64,000 nt of DNA, taken from positions 1 to 64,000 of the forward strand of contig NZ_AZFM01000002.1 in NCBI RefSeq assembly GCF_001434335.1, given 5' to 3'. The translations under genes and the position numbers were made by a program. The notes under the pieces are model-generated. The model was not told the DNA's origin. It saw only the letters and a list, made by a program, of their open reading frames with translations, and searched no databases. Of this stretch, positions 1 to 8,601 are shown piece after piece. The stretch comes from Lactobacillus kalixensis DSM 16043. GTDB taxonomy: Bacteria; Bacillota; Bacilli; Lactobacillales; Lactobacillaceae. Numbering within the stretch: position 1 is the stretch's first letter; each line of letters starts with the position of its first letter.

Positions 1-129
1 GAAAAAGCCAGGAAACATGCGAAAAGAGCATGAATCTTAGCTTTCAAGTTTCAGATAGAAAACAAAAAACAGGCTAAGTACTTAGACGTTGCGAATGTAA
101 TTACTCAAAGGATTAAAGACAAAACTTAC

Positions 130-786
130 ATGGCGCGTACTCCTCTTCCAGACCAGGAAACTCTGGCTAAAGAATTAGGTGTTAGCCGCTTAACAGTAAA
201 AAAGGCGCTGGACGGTTTAGAAAGACAAGGACTTGTATACAAGCAATCCGGTCTTGGGACTTTTGTTTCAGGTGATATTCCTATCAGAAGTGATATCGAC
301 TCTCCTGCCAATACTGTAACTGGTTTAAAAAACGAATACCATAACTCTAAAGTAAGTAGTAAGATCTTGCTCTTCAATGTTGAATTTCCAGATGAGCAAA
401 TCCAAAGATACTTAGATGTTAAGAAAATTGAGCCAATTTATAACATTATTCGTTTTCGCTATGTTGATGATAAACCACTTGTTATTGAGCATACCTTTAT
501 GCCGGTCAAGCTAGTTCCAGATCTAGACGAAACCGTGCTTAATGATTCAATATACGACTACATTCACCATAAATTACATTTAAAATTTGGTCATGCCTAC
601 AGAAAAATCCGTGCAACCAAATCGAATAATTATGATCAAGAATATTTGGACGCAAAAGTCGACGATCCAATGCTAGAAATTGAACAAATCGTTTGGCTTA
701 CAAATGGACAGCCGATCGAATATTCTACTAGCAGAAGTCGTTACGACCAACGCGACTATACTGTATTAGAGAACAATAGATTTTAG
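130..786 (+). CDS. GntR-family transcriptional regulator with UTRA domain (HutC subfamily)
   Basis: This is a DNA-binding repressor or activator that probably senses a phosphorylated sugar and controls the GH1 gene 9 bp downstream. The winged helix is recognisable by LAKELGVSRLTVKKAL and the wing GLVYKQSGLGTFV, followed by a UTRA ligand-binding domain (about residues 75-215) ending in the typical strand with SRSRYDQRDYTV. The first in-frame ATG is at 130, but in-frame codons upstream (from about 73) read AKYLDVANVITQRIKDKTY, which matches the missing first helix of a GntR domain. No ATG, GTG or TTG lies between the upstream stop at 31-33 and 130. The start may be a non-canonical ATA at 55, or the start codon may have been lost. 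Family is confident; the N-terminus is not. Confidence 0.85.
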   Translation: MARTPLPDQETLAKELGVSRLTVKKALDGLERQGLVYKQSGLGTFVSGDIPIRSDIDSPANTVTGLKNEYHNSKVSSKILLFNVEFPDEQIQRYLDVKKIEPIYNIIRFRYVDDKPLVIEHTFMPVKLVPDLDETVLNDSIYDYIHHKLHLKFGHAYRKIRATKSNNYDQEYLDAKVDDPMLEIEQIVWLTNGQPIEYSTSRSRYDQRDYTVLENNRF

Positions 787-2283
<1,497 letters not shown>

Positions 2284-2295
2284 GGAAGAAAACGC

Positions 2296-2719
2296 ATGAT
2301 TACAATCCAAAAGGACTTTAATTTTTCATCAACCGATTTTTTTGGCCGATTTTTTTAATTATTTAGATCAACAATTAATTACAGCAATTAAACAAGCTCG
2401 TGGCAATGATTTACCCGTTAATCTGCAATCTGGTACTCGCTATGATCAAAATGGTATTAAAACCGAAATTACTCAATATAAGCGTGGTGAATTATATGAA
2501 GCCGACTTTCATAACGATCGCTTTCACATTGTAATTTCTTATCGAACCCAAGATATCGATAAGGGTGTTAAAATCATCTTCTCAGAAAATATTAAAAGCT
2601 ATGATGAATCAAAGCACGGCTGGGTCAGCAACTTACTTTATAACCTACAATTAAAGTTCGGCGCCAAAAAAGAATTAAAGCGAATGGCTCAAGGTGTTAA
2701 AGCTAACATGGCTGCCTAA
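2296..2719 (+). pseudogene. DUF3284-like protein gene, frame broken near its start
   Basis: A good ribosome site (AAGGA, 2283-2287) leads to ATG 2296, which encodes MITIQKDFNFSSTDFF and then stops at TAA 2356-2358. The rest of the protein (about 125 residues, open from TTG 2342 to 2719) continues in another frame as NYLDQQLITAIKQARG and onward. The junction is a near-duplicate: CCGA plus T7, then GGCCGA plus T7. Removing 13 bases restores one frame running through DFFNYLDQQ, the expected DUF3284 N-terminus. Such small proteins of unknown function often sit in lactose/cellobiose PTS loci. It may be a pseudogene, be rescued by slippage at the T7 runs, or restart at TTG 2342, which has no ribosome site. 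Confidence 0.7.
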
Positions 2720-2729
2720 TAATAAAAAG

Positions 2730-2780
2730 AAACTAGATTATAAATCGTTAATTGATGATTTGTGATCTAGTTTTTTTGGG
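2730..2780 (+). terminator. Rho-independent terminator after the DUF3284 gene
   Basis: AAACTAGAT (2730-2738) pairs with ATCTAGTTT (2765-2773), with further pairing inside the loop, and the stem ends in a T run. It lies 11 bp after the stop at 2719. Confidence 0.75.
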
Positions 2781-2783
2781 TCA

Positions 2784-2818
2784 AAAAAATATCGAGCTTT
2801 TGATACTCGATATTTTTA
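2784..2818. terminator. Terminator for the PTS IIB-IIA transcript, symmetric
   Basis: AAATATCGAG (2787-2796) pairs perfectly with CTCGATATTT (2806-2815), flanked by A and T runs on both sides, so it can work in either direction. Its main use is probably for the minus-strand PTS genes that end at 2828. Confidence 0.8.
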
Positions 2819-2827
2819 TATTAATTT

Positions 2828-3202
2828 TTATTCTTCGTCTTTCTTTAAACTGCCAGACTTGTATAACTTTTCATACAAATCTACCATTTCACCAGCTAAA
2901 TCTCTAAAGGTAATTGCATTCATCAAGTGATCTTGTGAGTGAACTACTAATAAAGTTACCTTCATATGATCGCCTTGTGCTTCTTTTGTCAGCATATTTG
3001 TCTGAGAATTGTGAGCTTCAAGAAGTGAGTCATCTGCATCTTTAAGCTTTTTACGAGCTCCTTCAATATCACCCTTCTTAGCTAAACGGATTGCTTCAAA
3101 AGCCAAACTCTTAGCATTACCACCGTTAGCAATCAATCCCATTGCTGCCATTAAAGTTTGTTGATCTTTTTCTTCTTCAGTTAAATTCTTTTCTTCAGTC
3201 AT
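2828..3202 (-). CDS. PTS lactose/cellobiose-type EIIA component
   Basis: A cytoplasmic phosphocarrier that takes phosphate from HPr and passes it to EIIB. The whole PTS_IIA lactose/cellobiose domain is present as a three-helix bundle: LIANGGNAKSLAFEAI at about residues 22-37, the DSLLEAHNSQTNML region, and the phospho-acceptor motif LLVVHSQDHLM, where the first His is the expected active site. The charged 15-residue N-terminal tail is longer than in typical LacF/CelC. It lies 24 bp after the EIIB gene on the same transcript. No membrane EIIC gene is in the window, so the sugar cannot be assigned; the nearby phospho-beta-glucosidase suggests a beta-glucoside. Confidence 0.93.
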   Translation of the reverse strand: MTEEKNLTEEEKDQQTLMAAMGLIANGGNAKSLAFEAIRLAKKGDIEGARKKLKDADDSLLEAHNSQTNMLTKEAQGDHMKVTLLVVHSQDHLMNAITFRDLAGEMVDLYEKLYKSGSLKKDEE

Positions 3203-3226
3203 GTCAAAATTCTTTTCTAATTGAGA

Positions 3227-3562
3227 TTATCCATTGATTAAGGCTTCAGCTTGCTTAAGAACAGTTTCACCATCCATCATGCCGTATGCTTGCATGTCAA
3301 TAACATCCAAAGGGATATCCTTGCCATCTTTGCCAGCGCCCTTTACTTTATTTTCAAAGTCACCTTTCATGTAAGCTACTTGAGGCCCCAACAATACACA
3401 ATCAATAGTTTCGTTTTCAAGGTGTTGTGAAGCTTCAGATGCTGGGCAAGCAAAAATTTTAGCGTCAATTCCGTCAGCTTTTGCTGCTTCTTGCATCTTT
3501 GTAACCAATAATGAAGTACTCATACCAGCACTACAATTTAACATAATAGTTTGTTCAGCCAT
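3227..3562 (-). CDS. PTS lactose/cellobiose-type EIIB component
   Basis: A small cytoplasmic EIIB that carries phosphate on cysteine and donates it to the sugar bound by EIIC. The motif MLNCSAGMSTSLLV holds the phospho-acceptor Cys9, and VLLGPQVAYM is the second conserved strand-loop. The length (111 residues) is slightly above the usual 100-105. It is the first gene of a two-gene minus-strand unit. Its promoter at 3620-3648 carries a cre-like box between -35 and -10, which points to catabolite repression by CcpA. The missing EIIC implies that this pair serves a permease encoded elsewhere. Confidence 0.93.
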   Translation of the reverse strand: MAEQTIMLNCSAGMSTSLLVTKMQEAAKADGIDAKIFACPASEASQHLENETIDCVLLGPQVAYMKGDFENKVKGAGKDGKDIPLDVIDMQAYGMMDGETVLKQAEALING

Positions 3563-3619
3563 AAATAATTTCCTCCTAATTTATTATTCTTGGAAACTTA
3601 TTATTTGTTTACATTACTA

Positions 3620-3648
3620 ATTATAAAACGCTTACATGATTTTGTAAA
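3620..3648 (-). promoter_or_regulatory. PTS IIB-IIA promoter with overlapping cre site
   Basis: On the minus strand, TTTACA (3643-3648) and TATAAT (3620-3625) are separated by 17 bp. Within and next to the spacer is TGTAAGCGTTTTAT (complement of 3623-3636), matching 13 of 14 positions of the CcpA consensus TGWAARCGYTWNCW. Position between the two promoter hexamers favours repression. Confidence 0.75.
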
Positions 3649-3723
3649 TAAAATCGTTATACTTTTGTTTACAAAAATATATATTTTTGAATTTATTTTA
3701 ATTAAACAAATTCATTCCATAAC

Positions 3724-3732
3724 TGGTAGAAT
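3724..3732 (+). promoter_or_regulatory. Extended -10 promoter for the nucleoside hydrolase gene
   Basis: TGGTAGAAT fits the TGnTAnnnT extended -10 pattern, 31 bp upstream of the ATG at 3764. No convincing -35 is present. Confidence 0.45.
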
Positions 3733-3763
3733 AAAATTAATTATTTGATTGAAAGGAATAAAA

Positions 3764-4699
3764 ATGAAAAAGATCTATTTTAACCATGATGGTAATATCG
3801 ATGATTTAGTTTCCTACTTACTTTTGCTTCAAGCCCCTGATATTGAATTACTCGGGGTTAGTGCAATTGATGCAGACGGATATGTTGATCCAGCAGTTGA
3901 AGCTTGTCGCAAAATGACTGACCGTTTCAATTTAAGAAATGATGATATTGAAATTGCTAAATCAAATTCTAGAGCCGTTAACCAATTTCCTCACGAATGG
4001 CGTTTAGCAGCGTATTCTTTCAACTATTTGCCAATTCTTAACGAACCCGGCAAAATTATTACAAAGCAAGCTAACTTACCTGCTCATTTAGATATCATCG
4101 AAAAACTTAATGCAGCTGATGAACCGATTACGTTAGTAATGACTGGACCATTGACTGACTTAGCTCGCGCATTAGATACTGATCCAGCAATTGAAAAGAA
4201 GATCAAGAAACTTTACTGGATGGGCGGATCTTTAAATGGTCACGGCAATGTAATGCTTGTCAACGCTGATGGTACACAAGAATGGAATGCCTTTTGGGAT
4301 CCATATGCAGTTAAACGCGTTTTTGATACCAATATTCCTATTCAAATGGTTGGACTTGAAAGTACTGAAGAATTACCAATTGACGATAAACTTCGTCAGC
4401 ATTGGGCAAGTCTAAGAAAATATCCTGCAATTGATTTAGTTGGCCAAGCATACAGTCTTCTTGTTTCTGTACCTGAAGCTAAATTATACTTATGGGATGT
4501 TTTAACAGTTATTAGCTCACTCTTTCCTGAAGTGGTTGAAACTCGTGAAGCTAAAGCCAGCGTAATTACTGATGGCTTAGCAGCAGGACGTTTAGTTGAA
4601 GAAGAAAATGGTCGTCAAATAACTCTTGTAACTCGCGCACATAAGGATAAATTCTTCGAGCGCGTTGATCAGTTACTTAAAAGTGCAAAACTAAAGTAA
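3764..4699 (+). CDS. Nucleoside hydrolase, inosine-uridine-preferring family
   Basis: A cytoplasmic ribonucleoside hydrolase that cleaves the N-glycosidic bond to give free base and ribose for salvage. The N-terminal calcium-binding loop reads FNHDGNIDDLVS, the variant of DxDxxxDD common in lactobacilli. VMTGPLTDLARAL and WMGGSLNGHGNV follow, and EWNAFWDPYA supplies the later Asp ligand. I start at ATG 3764 (311 residues), 7 bp after GAAAGGA, rather than at the in-frame TTG 3749, which precedes that ribosome site. It is transcribed divergently from the PTS pair. Substrate preference cannot be read from sequence. Confidence 0.9.
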   Translation: MKKIYFNHDGNIDDLVSYLLLLQAPDIELLGVSAIDADGYVDPAVEACRKMTDRFNLRNDDIEIAKSNSRAVNQFPHEWRLAAYSFNYLPILNEPGKIITKQANLPAHLDIIEKLNAADEPITLVMTGPLTDLARALDTDPAIEKKIKKLYWMGGSLNGHGNVMLVNADGTQEWNAFWDPYAVKRVFDTNIPIQMVGLESTEELPIDDKLRQHWASLRKYPAIDLVGQAYSLLVSVPEAKLYLWDVLTVISSLFPEVVETREAKASVITDGLAAGRLVEEENGRQITLVTRAHKDKFFERVDQLLKSAKLK

Positions 4700-4741
4700 T
4701 TCTTAATAAACATAACCCTGGTATCTAACAGCAAAATTATT

Positions 4742-4747
4742 TATAAT
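4742..4747 (+). promoter_or_regulatory. Probable -10 box of the 48-residue gene
   Basis: A perfect TATAAT lies 26 bp upstream of the ATG at 4773. The -35 region is not obvious. Confidence 0.45.
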
Positions 4748-4772
4748 ACTGATAAAAAGAAAGGATGATTTT

Positions 4773-4919
4773 ATGGGCTTAACTTTTGATAATCCAAATA
4801 ACTTAAACAAGATGCTTGATAAATTCGCTGTTGTTCCTGACCCTAAGAAGTCACCAATGAACAAGCGCAAGAAAGAAGAAAAAGATAGCATTAAAGAAAA
4901 AGAAAATAAAGATAAGTAA
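4773..4919 (+). CDS. Small conserved protein, SPJ_0845-like (48 aa)
   Basis: The sequence starts MGLTFDNPNNLNKMLDKFAV and ends in a highly charged Lys/Glu tail. The N-terminal pattern of MGLTF, a short linker and then a KML/KMF-type helix with FA resembles the small SPJ_0845 family of lactic acid bacteria, whose function is unknown. It has its own ribosome site (AAAGGATG), a TATAAT box and a terminator, so it is an independent gene. An open frame on the opposite strand (4703-4975) is only antisense to it. There is no membrane segment or signal peptide. Confidence 0.7.
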   Translation: MGLTFDNPNNLNKMLDKFAVVPDPKKSPMNKRKKEEKDSIKEKENKDK

Positions 4920-4920
4920 C

Positions 4921-4960
4921 AAAAAAGTGAGTTGAAATCGATCAACTCACTTCTTTTTTT
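4921..4960. terminator. Bidirectional terminator between the 48-aa gene and the ABC-F gene
   Basis: GTGAGTTGA (4927-4935), loop AATCGA and TCAACTCAC (4942-4950) form a perfect 9-bp stem with A6 before and a T run after. It serves both convergent genes and overlaps the ABC-F stop codon. Confidence 0.88.
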
Positions 4961-6581
4961 AATAAATTTTTTCAACTTGTTCTTGAATAGCTGGCGTATT
5001 TAAGAATTCATCATAAGTAGTATCAGCACGGCTAACAATACCCTTTGGTCCAACTTCGATAATGTGATTTGCAATTGTTTGCAAGAATTCATGATCGTGT
5101 GAAGTAAAGAGAATTGAGCCCAGATATGCTTTAAGTGCATCGTTTAATGAAGTAATTGATTCCAAATCCAAGTGATTAGTTGGATCATCCATCAATAAAA
5201 CATTAGCTGGTTGTAACATCATTCTTGATAATTGACAACGAACCTTTTCTCCACCAGAAAGGACCTTAATCTTCTTTTCAATTTCATCTCCGCTAAACAA
5301 CATTCTTCCCAAGAATCCACGCAAGAAAGTATTATCATCTTGATCTTTTTGCGCATATTGACGAAGCCAGTCAAGGATGGTCAGATCGTCATTGTTAAAG
5401 TTAGCATTAAGGTCACGTGCCATGTAATTAAAGGCAGTGGTTTGCCCCCAAGTTACAGTACCTGAATCCGGCTTAATTTTACCTGCTAGAATTTCCATTA
5501 ATGCAGTTGTAGCCAGAGTATTTCTTGATAAAAAGCCTACCTTGTCACCTGGTCTCACAATGAAAGAAACATTGTCTAAAATCTTTTCACCATCAACTGA
5601 ATATGAGACATTTTCCACCTTCAGCAAGTCATTTCCTAAATCACGGTGTAATTCAAATTTAACAAATGGATACTTTCTTGAAGATGGTCTAATATCATCT
5701 AAAGTAATCTTTTCAAGTTGTTTCTTACGTGAAGTTGCCTGACGCGATTTAGAGGCATTTGCTGAAAAACGAGCAACGAATTCTTGTAACTCTTTAATCT
5801 TTTCCTCTTTCTTAGCATTTTGGTTAGCGGCTAATTCACTGGCTAACTTACTTGATTCATACCAAAAGTCGTAATTCCCGACATAGAGTTGAATCTTACC
5901 AAAGTCAACGTCACACATTTGTGTACATACTTGGTTTAAGAAGTGTCTGTCGTGAGAAACAACAATAACGATATTTGGATAATCAGCCAAGAAGTTTTCA
6001 AGCCAATCTACAGTATGAACATCAAGACCGTTAGTAGGTTCGTCAAGTAAAAGAATGTCAGGATTACCAAACAATGCTTGAGCAAGTAAAACCTTAACTT
6101 TATCAGATTCAGGTAATTCACTCATCATGCTTTGATGCATAGATTCTGGAATTCCCATTGATTGAAGAAGCTTTGCTGCATCAGCTTCAGCATTCCAACC
6201 ATCTAATTCTGCAAATTTACTTTCAAGCTCTGCAGCTTTAACCCCATCTTCATCATTAAAGTCAGGTTTTGCATAAAGTGCATCTTTTTCTTGCATTACT
6301 TGGTACAACTCTTTATGTCCTTGAATAACAGTCTGCATAACTGTAAAGTTTTCAAAAGCAAAGTGATCCTGATTTAAGCTGGACATTCTTTCATTTGAAT
6401 CGATACTGATATTACCAGTAGTTGGTTCAATTTTGCCTTCAAGCAATTTAAGAAAAGTTGACTTACCTGCTCCATTAGCACCAATTACACCGTAACAATT
6501 GCCAGGAGTAAATTTTAAATTGACATCTTCATATAAAGTACGACCGGATAAGTTAAGACTTAAGTCGGTAACTGTAATCAT
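4959..6581 (-). CDS. ABC-F family ATPase, YbiT/YkpA-like
   Basis: A soluble ribosome-associated ABC-F protein with two nucleotide-binding domains joined by a linker and no membrane domain. NBD1 has an intact P-loop GANGAGKST (34-42) and Walker B ILLLDEPTNGLD, but its signature is replaced by MSELPESDK (153-161). NBD2 has a canonical LSGGEKVR (441-448) and LLMDDPTNHLD, but where a P-loop should be it reads FLSRNTLATTA (350-360), with no Lys. Since each ATP site combines the P-loop of one domain with the signature of the other, one site is intact and the other is degenerate on both faces. The linker FVARFSANASKSRQATSR is typical of the YbiT group. It is monocistronic. Its role is probably in translation; a resistance role is not implied. 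Confidence 0.9.
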   Translation of the reverse strand: MITVTDLSLNLSGRTLYEDVNLKFTPGNCYGVIGANGAGKSTFLKLLEGKIEPTTGNISIDSNERMSSLNQDHFAFENFTVMQTVIQGHKELYQVMQEKDALYAKPDFNDEDGVKAAELESKFAELDGWNAEADAAKLLQSMGIPESMHQSMMSELPESDKVKVLLAQALFGNPDILLLDEPTNGLDVHTVDWLENFLADYPNIVIVVSHDRHFLNQVCTQMCDVDFGKIQLYVGNYDFWYESSKLASELAANQNAKKEEKIKELQEFVARFSANASKSRQATSRKKQLEKITLDDIRPSSRKYPFVKFELHRDLGNDLLKVENVSYSVDGEKILDNVSFIVRPGDKVGFLSRNTLATTALMEILAGKIKPDSGTVTWGQTTAFNYMARDLNANFNNDDLTILDWLRQYAQKDQDDNTFLRGFLGRMLFSGDEIEKKIKVLSGGEKVRCQLSRMMLQPANVLLMDDPTNHLDLESITSLNDALKAYLGSILFTSHDHEFLQTIANHIIEVGPKGIVSRADTTYDEFLNTPAIQEQVEKIY

Positions 6582-6650
6582 TTAGTTCCTATGCCTCCTA
6601 AAAGAAATATATATTCAAGTAATTATATCAAGTTTTGACTAGAAAAAAAG

Positions 6651-6680
6651 AAAAATTCCTACATTTCGTAGGAATTTTTG
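6651..6680. terminator. Symmetric terminator-like hairpin in the ABC-F/hydrolase divergent region
   Basis: AAAAATTCCTAC (6651-6662), loop ATTTC and GTAGGAATTTTT (6668-6679) form a perfect 12-bp inverted repeat with A and T ends. It sits between the ABC-F start and the candidate small RNA and may insulate them. Confidence 0.6.
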
Positions 6681-6732
6681 CATGACTTAAAAGAAATTTT
6701 AACTAAAGTATACCTTAAATTATAATAGTTTG

Positions 6733-6828
6733 ATATACTGATGAAGGGTCCTGAATGTTTTATAAAGTCCTTATTGTTAGACCCTTTTTCCCCAGGTAGT
6801 TGTATCCCCTTCTACCTGGGTTTTATTA
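6733..6828 (+). ncRNA. Candidate small RNA with two hairpins and intrinsic terminator
   Basis: The 374-bp gap 6582-6955 has no gene but holds a compact transcript signature: TTAACT (6699-6704), a 16-bp spacer and TATAAT (6721-6726). Then come AAGGGTC (6744-6750) pairing with GACCCTT (6780-6786), and CCCAGGTAG (6791-6799) pairing with CTACCTGGG (6812-6820) followed by TTTTATTATAT. The reverse strand lacks a U tract after the second stem, so the plus direction is favoured. The terminator loop contains UAUCCCCUU, a C-rich unpaired stretch that could pair with Shine-Dalgarno sequences. I do not recognise a known RNA family. The alternative is an attenuated leader of the gene at 6956, 128 bp further on. 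Confidence 0.5.
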
Positions 6829-6955
6829 TATCACAAAAATAACATTTGTTATCCTAAAATATAAAAAATTTTTCAAAAATATGTCCTTTTTCTGAACTTC
6901 TTGCTGTTACTAAGTTAAAATTAAGTAAATATCTTTATTTTAGGAGACGTCAATC

Positions 6956-8566
6956 ATGTATCCAGATAACAACATCTTTTCATACTTAAAATGGCGTGGT
7001 GATATTGACTTAGAAAAGGCTCCTTTTAATGAGATCGATGCTCTCGTTCTGGCAGTTTTTTCTTATTTAGACTTGCCAAACATTGTTTCTGACGATGGTA
7101 GAACGATCACGATCAAAGATGCAGCCAAGAAATATTTTGTACCCGATCGACCAAAACCAGATCATATTTATTATCAAAATTTATTAAAGTTAATGTCTAC
7201 GGCAACTCGCTTTGAAAATGCAAAACTATCATACTATGAAAACACATTAACTGAGCATACACAATTCTGTGCAATCAAGATTCAACTTGAAAATGGCATG
7301 AACTTTATTTCCTTTAGAGGAACTGATGATTCATTAGTTGGATGGAAAGAAGATTTTGAAATTAGTTTTAAAACTACAATTGCTCAAAAAGAAGCTACAA
7401 GTTATCTTGAACGAATTATGAATAGTGACGACGAAGATTATACCCTACTTGGACATTCAAAAGGTGGTAATCTTGCTGAGTATGCAGCTCTTAATATTGA
7501 ACCTAAATTACGTAAAAGAATCGCTGCAATTTATACTTTTGACTCTCCTGGTATAGCTAAAGAAGTTGGTGCTCAATTACCCGAGAAATTCTTAAAAGAG
7601 CGATTAAAGCGGTATGTACCCGAATTTAGTATCATAGGTCGCTTATTTGAGCCCAAAGGAATTACTCCTACAATTGTTTATTCCAATCGAAAAACGGTTA
7701 GTCAACATGATGCCTTCAGTTGGGAAGTTACTGGTTCGCATTTTAACATAGCAAATCATCGAAATGCACAATCCCGAATTTACAATCAGCTAATTAACGA
7801 TTGGATTGGGGATGCAACCTTGGCAGAGCGAGAATCATTAACTAATGATTTATTTGATGCTCTAGCAGCAAGTGGTGCCACTAAAATTAATCAATTAGGT
7901 AAGCATGGCTTTGGCGGTTTTGGAGCTATTTTACTTTCATTAACCGGGTCATCTAGGCGAACTCGTTTTGTCTTTGGTAGTCTCTTTTCTGCATTTTGGC
8001 AATCAATTAAAAGTAGAAGAATCATCCAGGCATTATTTACAACCGACTCAACTGTTGGCTGGGTGATGCTTGTTCTGGGAATTATTACCTTAACGACCCC
8101 ACAGTATTCTCTTAGGGCTTTCGGAGTTTTAGTTGCCCTAACTGGGATCGGATTTTCTACAATTCAAATTATCAATTCTGCCCTTTCCACATTAAATGAT
8201 CGCCAAAAAAGATTTTTTATCATTAGTTGGTTAATTGTTTTCGCTCTTTCAGTTGCTCTTATTTCTAACAATAGGCTGTTAATCTTTCTGGCACATTACT
8301 TCTTAGGAACATTCTTAATAATTTATTCTTATATCCGTATTCGTCAGATTATTTTACATAGAATTAGCGGAATTTTTAGAAAAGTTATTGTTGGAATTGA
8401 ATCAATTCTAGCGTTTGCCTTAGGAATTATTATTATTGTTAATCCGAAATATTTTACTAAACAATCAATTATCCTGGCTGGGATTATTCTTGTTATATAT
8501 GGTTTCTTTAAACTTATTGGCGAAATATTCGGACAAAGAAAGAAATTTCCAAAATCTCATCGATAA
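6956..8566 (+). CDS. DUF2974 (Mbeg1-like) alpha/beta hydrolase fused to a membrane domain
   Basis: The N-terminal ~290 residues are an alpha/beta-hydrolase of the lipase-like DUF2974 family, with FISFRGTDDS before the nucleophile elbow GHSKGGN (Ser168) and a later TFDSPG that suits the acid strand. The C-terminal part, about residues 355-525, has five or six hydrophobic segments in short hairpins, followed by a basic tail. This implies a membrane-tethered lipase or esterase. No signal peptide is visible, so the catalytic domain should face the cytoplasm, perhaps acting on membrane lipids. The start follows AGGAG at 6942-6946. The gene stands alone and is convergent with engB. The substrate is unknown. 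Confidence 0.8.
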   Translation: MYPDNNIFSYLKWRGDIDLEKAPFNEIDALVLAVFSYLDLPNIVSDDGRTITIKDAAKKYFVPDRPKPDHIYYQNLLKLMSTATRFENAKLSYYENTLTEHTQFCAIKIQLENGMNFISFRGTDDSLVGWKEDFEISFKTTIAQKEATSYLERIMNSDDEDYTLLGHSKGGNLAEYAALNIEPKLRKRIAAIYTFDSPGIAKEVGAQLPEKFLKERLKRYVPEFSIIGRLFEPKGITPTIVYSNRKTVSQHDAFSWEVTGSHFNIANHRNAQSRIYNQLINDWIGDATLAERESLTNDLFDALAASGATKINQLGKHGFGGFGAILLSLTGSSRRTRFVFGSLFSAFWQSIKSRRIIQALFTTDSTVGWVMLVLGIITLTTPQYSLRAFGVLVALTGIGFSTIQIINSALSTLNDRQKRFFIISWLIVFALSVALISNNRLLIFLAHYFLGTFLIIYSYIRIRQIILHRISGIFRKVIVGIESILAFALGIIIIVNPKYFTKQSIILAGIILVIYGFFKLIGEIFGQRKKFPKSHR

Positions 8567-8599
8567 AAAATGCATGACTCTTGTAGCCATGCATTTTTC
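8565..8599. terminator. Bidirectional terminator between DUF2974 gene and engB
   Basis: AAAAATGCATG (8566-8576), an 11-nt loop and CATGCATTTTT (8588-8598) form a perfect stem with A/T flanks. It overlaps the hydrolase stop codon and lies 3 bp from the engB end. Confidence 0.85.
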
Positions 8600-8601
8600 T
8601 T

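Noticed and set aside
2342-2719. DUF3284-like gene as an intact 125-aa protein starting at TTG
   Set aside because: No ribosome site precedes 2342, and the proper start region with a good ribosome site lies in another frame at 2296.
4703-4975. 90-codon open frame on the minus strand over the 48-aa gene
   Set aside because: It is antisense to the small plus-strand gene with its own ribosome site, -10 box and terminator, runs through the terminator hairpin, and has no ribosome site.
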